The translations under genes and the position numbers were made by a program. Shown in pieces: positions 10,439-16,880 of a stretch of DNA of 16,880 bases. The stretch comes from Spirogloea muscicola (Eukaryota; Streptophyta; Zygnematophyceae; Spirogloeales; Spirogloeaceae): positions 954,155-971,034 of the forward strand of contig WELB01000018.1 of NCBI GenBank assembly GCA_009602725.1, written 5' to 3'. The notes beneath the pieces were generated by a model. The model made no database searches and was not told the DNA's origin. It saw nothing but the letters and a program-made list of their open reading frames with translations. Position 1 is the stretch's first letter. Each line of letters starts with the position of its first letter.

Positions 10439-13400
10439 ATGGCGCCGCGCCAGGCTGCCGCCGCGCCGTCGCCCTCGCCCCGCAAGCGCCGCCGCGGCGC
10501 TGCGGTCGGCGCNTGGCGCTCGAGGCGGCGGCCGCCGCTGGGGCAAAGGTGCGGTGCGGCCGGCGCCTGTTCCGGCCAGGCGGCGCACCGTGGAGCTACA
10601 GGAGGGCGCGGGGGGTGCCACCGCAGCCGAGGAGAGGGCGACAAGCGGCAGTGGCGGCCGCGGCGGCGGCGACGGCGGCGACGGCCGCAGCGTGGCGCAG
10701 AGCTTCGAGGAGCTGGGACTGTCGGAGTGGCTGGGCGGCGCGTGCCGGCAGCTGGGCATGCGGGCGCCGACGGCGGTGCAGGCGGCGTGCATCCCGGCGG
10801 TGCTGGCGGGGCGCGACGTCGTGGGCGCCGCGGAGACGGGCAGCGGCAAGACGGCGGCGTTCGCGCTGCCCATCCTGCAGCGCCTCGGCCAGGACCCCTA
10901 CGGCGTCTTTGCGCTCGTCCTCACGCCGACGCGCGAGCTCGCCTTCCAGCTCGCCGACCAGGCACGCGCCGCCGCAACACCCCAAACCCTGAACCCTGAG
11001 CCAAAGCCCTGAACCCTGGAACACTAACCAAACTGTAACCCCCTAACCCTCAACCCTCAACCCTACACCCGGTACCCGTGACCCTCATCTCAACCCCTTG
11101 ACCCTCAACCCTGAACTGATACCTGAAACCCACCGGCGCGCGCCGCCACCTGAACGCAAAACCCCTACATTCAACTCCTCCACCCTCAACCCTCAACCCT
11201 CAAATCTGCACCCAATACCTGAACTCCTAACCCAAACCCCTTGACCCTCAACCCTTGACCCTACACCCGGTTCCTGAAATCCTAAACCTAAACCCTAGGC
11301 TCAGACGGTGATCTGGCACTCCCTGTCTCGCCCCGACCTGATACTCGACTTTGCATTGCACAGGAATTCAGAGCGAATCCATTGTCGTCTAACAGCATCG
11401 GAACGAGCAATCAAAACAATGAGATATCTGCCATGGCCCGCCTCGCTTTCGCTTGTCATATTTAGATGCTGAGCTCTGCGCTCGTCTGCCTTGTGCAGTT
11501 CCGCGCGCTGGGCGCGGCCATGCGGCTGCGCGACGCAGTCGTGGTCGGTGGCATGGACCTCACCCGGCAGGCGCTGCAGCTTGCTCAGCGCCCCCATGTC
11601 GTCATCGCGACGCCTGGACGCCTCCGAGACCTACTGGAGAACCACCCGGACATGGCGCCCACCTTTGCGCACACAAGGGTGAGGCCGCGCCCAGGGTTGG
11701 TAGTTAGCACCCTCGCAGTGCTGCACAGAATATTAGTCCTCTCCACATGCAGCACAGAGTATTAGTCCTCTCCACATGCACTTGACTGGACGACAGTAAA
11801 ATTCTCTTGCGGCTGTGGTGCCACATCCACACCTATACATCTCCATACGTGTACGTTTATGCCTATGTAATCATGTGTCTATGTACATGTATGGGTGTGG
11901 ATATGGCACGTTGCGCTCCAAAAGTTGCACTGAGAGGGTCTACAGTGAGGGGTCAAAGTGGATTATTCTTTGGTCCAGAAGTACTGGTGCTGGTGTACAT
12001 CCTCACCCATGTGCTTGGCCTTTGTAGTCCACGGCTACTTTTCAGGACACGTTATTTTCAAAGGTTGAGGAAGAGGCAGTGATGATGAGCTGATTGTGAA
12101 TTGGCATTGGCTGTTGGCAGTTCTTGGTCCTGGATGAGGCGGACCGGTTGCTGGAGCCGGGGTTCGAGAGCGAACTACGCCTTATTCTGCAGAGCCTCCC
12201 GCCCAAGCGGCAGACGCTGCTCTTCTCCGCCACAATGACCTTTAACCTCAGAGCTCTCCAGGTGCTTACCCAGAGCTTGTACAGTGTGCTTCCACATCCA
12301 CCATCATCATTGTGCGACTGTCTATCCGACCCCTTTAGAGTCAGCCAGGTTGTCGGCTTTAGGGTTTCAGGGGCTAGGGCCCTCGTGACAATGAGCTTGC
12401 TCTTTATGCATCCATGGTTGCCTGCCTGTGATGCAATTGACGCTGTGGACCTGCAAACGCTTGTTCGTTGAAACTACATGTGCTCTGGCAACTGCGACAA
12501 TGTCCAGAAAGCTTGGGAAGCACATGATTAACTTTCAAGATTTATGTTTTCTCAAAGCAGGAACTCTCACTTGGCAAGTCAGCGTATAAATTCGAGGTCA
12601 AGAAGGGCTTCCACACAGTGCAGCTGCTTAGGCAAGAGTACCTGTTCATTCCAGCAAATGTGAAGGAGGTGTACCTGGCGCACATCATGGGCCTGCTCGA
12701 GGACATGGCGGTGCGCTCGGTCATCGTCTTCGCCTCCACGTGCAGGTGAGGCCGCCCAGAGGGCCTGCCTTGAGGTTGTTGCTGTTGTGCCAGAGCTTCA
12801 AGTGGCCCGAGTAAACTCTCAAGGACGGCTTTCAGTGGCTCTGGACCTCTGCCACTGTGGTCAATCCGCATGCAGAGGTGCTTACATATGCACGATATAG
12901 TCATAAGAAAGGTTTGGTGCAGCTATTTCACTGTTGTTGTGGGCCTTACTGCAAGGTCCGGTTTGGGGTTCAGTGTGGCCAACTCATTATGAGAGATCTG
13001 AGGATGCCTGCTCTGCTCCTCTCGCAGGTCTGCTCATTTACTTGGCCTCCTGTTGGAGGAGCTTGGCATTACCTCCATCTCTCTTCATTCGCTCAAGACC
13101 CAGGGTCGGCGACTTGCTGCATTAGATAGATTCAAGTCTGGGCTGGTACCAATCTTAATCGCAACAGATGTTGCCAGCCGAGGCCTAGACATTCCAACGG
13201 TGGACCTTGTCATCAACTACGACATCCCACGGTAGTAGTGTCAAATCACCATGCTCAAGCCTGAAGCCAGTAGTGAGCTACTGGATACCTTCAGATGCAT
13301 ATTTCTGTTGCTTTCTATCAATCGAGCAACACACGATATGTGTATGCAAGACATAACGAGCTTATATCAAGGCGACTGTGAGGGCCAATCTCAACCTTTG

Positions 13401-14242
13401 TAGGAGATCTGCTGCCTGCATCTGCTTCTGTTCAGGTTTGCAAGGGACTATGTGCACCGCGTAGGGCGCACAGCTCGAGCAGGCCGTGGTGGCCTGGCCA
13501 TCAGCTTGATAACCCAGGTACCCACTTTGTGAGACTCCAGCAGGAAGGTCAATCATAGCTAAGCCCTCTCTTGTGTGCTCCTTGTCTTGCATATCTTACG
13601 CTTCAGTGCAGCTTGGGCGGTGGCTTGTAAGTAGGGCTGTCACTCACGCTGCTTTGTCTAGGAAGGCTCCCTCACCTGTGCTTCAAGCTTGGCCACAGTT
13701 CGATGTGGAGTTAGCCCACCAGATTGAAAGCGTGCTGCATAAGAAACTTGAGGAGCATGAGATGAATGAGGACTTAGTCCTCAAGGGCATCACAAAGGTA
13801 AGTGGCGTGCCACAGATGCATCTGCTTTGATCAACTTTGTGTAACTAGACACCTGTATAAGTTCCTGCTGTCGTCATACATGTGACAATTGCTGGGACTG
13901 CGAAAAGATTGAGCTTCGAGCACCCATATTGATTGTACTATAGTGAGAGCCAAAGGATGCATTTACTGGTCTCTGGTGTGCTCTCAACTTCGCTCATCTG
14001 AGACCAGGTCTGCTGGCTGCTGCAATTTCTGCAGTCCCTTTGCAAGATCTGATTTGACATCTGCCATCTATCCCCAGGTTTTCAAGGCCAAGAGGGTGGC
14101 ATTGCTGAAGATGGCTGAGTCGGGCTTTGACGACCTTGTGAAGGCTCGCAAGGATGCCAAGCTGCTGGCACTGAATAGGAAGGGGTCCGCCTTGGGGCTG
14201 GTCAAGAGATTGCATCGGAATAAAGCCCTCACAACATGTTGA
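10439..14242 (+). CDS. DEAD-box ATP-dependent RNA helicase, DDX49/Dbp8 type
   Basis: Nucleolar-type RNA helicase expected to act in 18S rRNA processing (family knowledge). Exons: 10439-10961, 11499-11678, 12121-12261, 12561-12745, 13028-13231, 13436-13517, 13699-13797, 14078-14242 (TGA); about 525 residues, near the usual 430-500. Motifs in order: Q-motif region [11 protein letters not shown]...APTAVQ, motif I AETGSGKT (131-138), Ia [12 protein letters not shown] in VVVGGMD, Ib [17 protein letters not shown] (about 237-246), [39 protein letters not shown] (about 418-428). The [22 protein letters not shown] linker region and the short basic C-terminal tail fit DDX49/Dbp8. Intron 1 seems to use a GC donor (CAG|GCACGC). 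The ATG at 10439 reaches the helicase frame only if the N at 10513 is an extra base; otherwise the N-terminus is unresolved. First-exon GC is far higher than in later exons. Confidence 0.93.
10513..10513. other. Single ambiguous base (N) in helicase exon 1
   Basis: This is the only non-ACGT base in the window. Read literally, the start codon at 10439 runs out of frame with the helicase domain that follows; with this position omitted the two frames coincide. It therefore looks like a consensus or gap placeholder in a GC-rich segment rather than a real base. Confidence 0.8.
10975..11300 (-). repeat. Degenerate telomere-like repeats in helicase intron 1
   Basis: The plus strand carries many units of CCCTAAA/CCCTCAA/CCCTGAA type, for example AACCCTCAACCCTCAACCC and CCTAAACCTAAACCCTAGG. 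They are the C-rich strand of TTTAGGG-like motifs, so the G-rich strand is the minus strand. Units are diverged and interrupted (for instance by a GC-rich insert near 11133-11150). The block sits wholly within the intron between helicase exons 1 and 2, so it is interstitial and not a chromosome end. Confidence 0.85.
11723..11780. repeat. 29-bp tandem duplication in helicase intron 2
   Basis: Two adjacent copies, 11723-11751 and 11752-11780, share GCACAGA(A/G)TATTAGTCC and the following TCTCCACATGCA with one mismatch. This is a recent local tandem duplication inside the intron between helicase exons 2 and 3. Confidence 0.9.
11825..11902. repeat. Foldback sequence in helicase intron 2
   Basis: A 16-bp inverted repeat with one mismatch (11825-11840, ATCCACACCTATACAT, and 11887-11902) encloses an AT-rich core that also has partial inner symmetry (CATACGTGTAC and GTACATG). 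The stem-loop could form in the transcript or mark a tiny foldback insertion. No target duplication was seen. Confidence 0.65.
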
Positions 14243-14617
14243 CAATGCAAGCTTGATGTTGCACGAAGTTGTCCAAGGCCGTGCGTTGATGACAACATGT
14301 ACTTCTGGGATACACTAATGGCCGGTTCTGTTTCTGCAAGTACTAAGTCAAGCACGGAGCATCAGTCTTGATTGTTTCATTCTTTGCCTCAAGTTAGGCA
14401 GGTAACTCCGGTAAGTGGTGATCCAATCTGTTTCTTTGAGTATCTACTTCTGTGATTAGTTGCACACTCACCTGCCGAGTAGCATTCTCTCTAGAAACTA
14501 CACACGATTGATGGGAGTGACGCGAAGCGATGAGTTTTTGTAGTGAAACCTTCACTCGGCGGGTTCTTCACTTACGGCCGAGAGAAATATGATGCTGCGC
14601 AAAGAATGGGGACAACT
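14243..14617. other. Convergent intergenic region
   Basis: These 375 bases separate the helicase stop codon from the CGLD27 stop codon on the opposite strand. The interval must contain both 3' ends; no other feature is apparent. Confidence 0.5.
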
Positions 14618-16157
14618 TTAACTTGCGTCGCCACTGACGCTGGGCCGCCAGTAGTGCCAGGGCCCAAAGCCTGGAGGAGGACCACTACGATTGGGCTCGT
14701 CGGAGTCCATAAACGCTTGCGGTTCGAAGCTACGGGCCGCCTTGTCCTCGTATACTTGCCTCGGCCCTGCTCGGAGGACCGCGGCGGCCTCTTCACTAGG
14801 CCGCTGGAGAGGCTCTGGCGTGTACCAGAGCAGCACTGAGGTGGCCGCGAGGGAGAACCCAAGCACTAACAATGTGGCCTTCATCCGGTTGAGCGCGGGC
14901 CGCACCTGTCGCAAGCCAATGGGGGCCACCTTCAGAATGGCAGGACTATGTCATCTGACGCCCTAATCCGACGCCCTAATTCTGCACTGGAAAGATGCAG
15001 CAAACACCTGAAAAACGAAACAAAACTTCGACGGCAACAGGTCCACAGGGGACGCTGTGACATGACGTTCTGATGATGCAGCACGGCATCGGTCTGTCAC
15101 AAGATGCTTGCTTCGACCTTCGTACATTGTAGGAGGCCAGCAGACGATCACGTGCAAGAACCTCGGGCGGCTTAACCCAGACCTGCATGGAGTTACAGCA
15201 AGGGCGTTGATACCTACATGTATGACACGGTCGACAAGTAGGTTCAAGTGAACTTATGCAAAAGCACAAAAACTGGAGAACTGGCTGACGGCTTCTACTG
15301 AAAATCCCTCAGCTCCTCAACCATCTGCAGGCAATCCATGATTGACTGTGCTGCAAGGATGAGCATTGAGTAGTTGGCGGCACACCTCGCCATCATACCA
15401 CCCCGTCTCCTCATCTGCAGCAGCAAACCGTTGGGCGGCAGTTGCCGTCAGTCTCAGGCGAGCATACGGTGCTGCTCGCACTTGTCGAAAGCTCAGCTCG
15501 TCAAGTGCAGTCCACATTCTGCACAGCTATGAGTAGAGCTGACGAGACAGCGCCGAGAAGTGCTCACACTCAACGGTGGCGCTGAAGAGGCGGTTGCCAA
15601 TATAGGCCCATCCGAGGTAGAGCCGGAGCGCAACTACCGTGACGACCACCTGTCCAGCAGCCAGAGCGCCCAGGTAGCACTGCCACACCTCCTCCTGCCA
15701 ACAGTCAAAGGCACGCTATCAAGTCCCGAATGGATCCAGCAGACTGGGTCAGAAACTAGCAGTCCATCGAGGTTCACAACATTGCGCGTGTGTAATGACG
15801 TCCCATTAGAGATCAAACATTAGCATCTGACAGGGCTTATGCTAAGAGTATGGAGTAGACACTTCTGAGGTGACTCAGAATGGCAGTACAGCCTCTGGGA
15901 TCCTAAGGCTCTTGGACACTCAGGTGCAGAAAGAGCTTACCTGGGAACTGAAGGTAACGGCAGCAACGGGCCAGCCGACAATTGCGGAGAAGACAGCGCC
16001 CAGTGTGAGGAGACGCAAGGAGAAGCCGAGCGGGCCAGCGGTGGCCCAGGGGAAGAGGAAGGTGTCCAGTAGCGCGCGGTACTCGTTGTACGGCTGCTGC
16101 TCCACCGGCACGGGGCATGCCGCCAGCGCACCGCTGCCATCGCCATACAACGGGTCT
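14618..16157 (-). CDS. CGLD27: CGLD27 / DUF1230 plastid membrane protein, first exon not located
   Basis: Conserved green-lineage-and-diatom protein of the DUF1230 family, also found in cyanobacteria. In algae and plants it is a plastid protein linked to the iron-deficiency response; its reaction is unknown. Minus-strand exons: about 16157-15941, 15694-15568, 15414-15386, 15182-15126, 14905-14618 (TAA). All joins keep phase; one splits a Tyr codon (T|AT). Diagnostic blocks: CPVPVEQQPYNEY, a hydrophobic segment ending SAIVGWPVAAVTF, ALRLYLGWAYIGNRLFSATV, YEETGWYDGE, VWVKPPEVLARDRLLASY, VRPALNRM, then a membrane segment LLVLGFSLAATSVLLWYT and an acidic/Pro-rich tail. Four introns have GT-AG ends. 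The exon beginning near 16157 has no in-frame ATG and an upstream in-frame stop, so a 5' exon with the transit peptide must lie further right or beyond a damaged region. Its upstream intron or flank holds a dispersed repeat copy. Confidence 0.92.
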
Positions 16158-16274
16158 CTGCAGTGCACGCCGCAACGACAACGACGGCTCCTGTCAGGCG
16201 TGCATGCTGCAGGCAGCTCGAAGCGGCTCTCAGAATGCCGTGCACAAGACGACTTGCATGTGTTGAGATTATGA

Positions 16275-16388
16275 AGGCCAAAGCGGCCAAGTACAACGGC
16301 AAGCACATCTGACAACGTACATTACCCACTGCTATTTGAGCCGCTCAGTAACCACATAAGGGTCGCTAATCGATGCCTGACTACCAAG
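16275..16388 (+). repeat. Dispersed repeat, copy B
   Basis: Related to 9545-9670 over its whole length and in the same orientation, with small indels and substitutions. Matching blocks are GGCCAAGTACAA, GGCAAGCACAT, CGCTCAGTAACCAC, GTCGCTA and the terminal CTACCAAG. Unlike copy A, no A-rich tail follows. It lies upstream of the first recognised CGLD27 exon, probably in an intron or in the promoter. Confidence 0.75.
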
Positions 16389-16583
16389 TGATGGCAAGTC
16401 CCAAGAGGACGTGGCGCCGTCCTCTGCAAAGAGTCGATGGTCAGGCAAAACCCACGATCACACCAGCCTGCGACCGCTGTTGTGACAGCGGCGGCCTTGG
16501 CAGGGGGCTCTGGCACTGGCCTGGACCAAGGCTAGAGGCGTTGAGTCCAATGCTCAGGGTCAAGGCACTAACTGTACGTGTGA

Positions 16584-16625
16584 GTTAGCGTAGGTTAGGC
16601 TTAGGCCTAGGGTCTAGGGTTTGGA
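16584..16625 (+). repeat. Degenerate telomere-like tract, G-rich strand pointing right
   Basis: Successive GTTAG, TAGGTTAGG, CTTAGGCCTAGGG and TCTAGGGTTTGG motifs resemble worn TTTAGGG units on the plus strand. The tract is short and is followed by GC-rich unique sequence, so it does not prove a chromosome end. Confidence 0.55.
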
Positions 16626-16642
16626 GCACCGACCTCCCGGGC

Positions 16643-16663
16643 CGGCCCCCCGCCGGGGGGCCG
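16643..16663. repeat. GC-rich perfect hairpin
   Basis: Arms CGGCCCCCC (16643-16651) and GGGGGGCCG (16655-16663) are perfect reverse complements around a 3-base loop. The structure sits in a very GC-rich segment (16630-16752) that is hard to sequence. Confidence 0.7.
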
Positions 16664-16706
16664 CTGCTGCCGCCACCGCCGGCCGCCGCACGCAGGGCGC
16701 AGCCCC

Positions 16707-16752
16707 GCTCCTTGGCGCTGCGAGAGCCGCCGCCGTTCCAGCGCCAAGGAGC
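16707..16752. repeat. Perfect 14-bp inverted repeat abutting adapter sequence
   Basis: GCTCCTTGGCGCTG (16707-16720) and CAGCGCCAAGGAGC (16739-16752) are exact reverse complements with an 18-base loop. The right arm ends on the base immediately before the adapter. A fragment folding back on itself before adapter ligation would produce this pattern. Confidence 0.85.
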
Positions 16753-16871
<119 letters not shown>

Positions 16872-16880
16872 CTCGCGCGC

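Noticed and set aside
10205-10873. 222-codon minus-strand frame over helicase exon 1
   Set aside because: It is the antisense shadow of the GC-rich helicase N-terminus (Pro/Ala/Arg/Ser-rich), contains the N and has no family signal.
10975-11300. True telomere or contig end
   Set aside because: Units are degenerate and the helicase gene continues in the correct phase on both sides.
14700-14735. Possible tRNA B box (GGTTCGAAGC)
   Set aside because: It lies inside the last CGLD27 exon, encoding SFEPQA on the minus strand, and no matching A box or acceptor stem is present.

Overview
The window is nuclear DNA from a photosynthetic eukaryote, most likely a GC-rich green alga of the trebouxiophyte type (inference). 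Five conserved genes are broken into short exons by small, mostly GT-AG introns. Two encode plastid-lineage proteins (a CGLD27/DUF1230 protein and a mitoferrin-like MFL1-type carrier). Degenerate tracts resemble the plant/green-algal telomere repeat TTTAGGG. Exon joins were worked out by hand from reading phase, splice sites and family motifs; no search was run.

Layout. (1) 1-911, plus: 3' part of a SWP73/BAF60 (SWIB-domain) subunit of a SWI/SNF chromatin remodeller, cut by the left window edge. (2) 912-1563: convergent intergenic space. (3) 1564-4967, minus: an eleven-exon multi-span transporter of the NTT/TLC ATP/ADP-carrier-like family. (4) 4968-5787: divergent promoter interval with a CCG microsatellite. 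(5) 5788-8224, plus: a six-exon SLC25 carrier closest in remembered sequence to plant chloroplast mitoferrin-like 1. (6) 8225-10438: gene-free, holding a compound inverted repeat of about 1 kb with a perfect 69-bp arm pair. (7) 10439-14242, plus: an eight-exon DDX49/Dbp8-type DEAD-box RNA helicase, with telomere-like DNA in intron 1 and a single N that shifts its frame. (8) 14243-14617: convergent gap. (9) 14618 to about 16157, minus: CGLD27/DUF1230, complete except for its first exon. (10) 16158-16880: a third copy of the inner repeat, a degenerate telomere-like tract, a GC-rich segment, then Illumina adapter sequence, 101 T and nine bases of ordinary sequence.

How the genes relate. They are independent nuclear genes, not an operon. 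The helicase serves ribosome biogenesis and SWP73 chromatin remodelling. The MFL1-like carrier and CGLD27 are both tied to plastid iron biology in plants and algae, so their proximity is noted but may be chance. I found no CRISPR array, RNA gene, prokaryotic system or clearly new biochemical system. The most unusual items are the fold-back-plus-adapter junction at the right end, the compound inverted repeat and its dispersed copy, the telomere-like intron with an apparent GC donor, and a protein-like reading frame antisense to the carrier tail.
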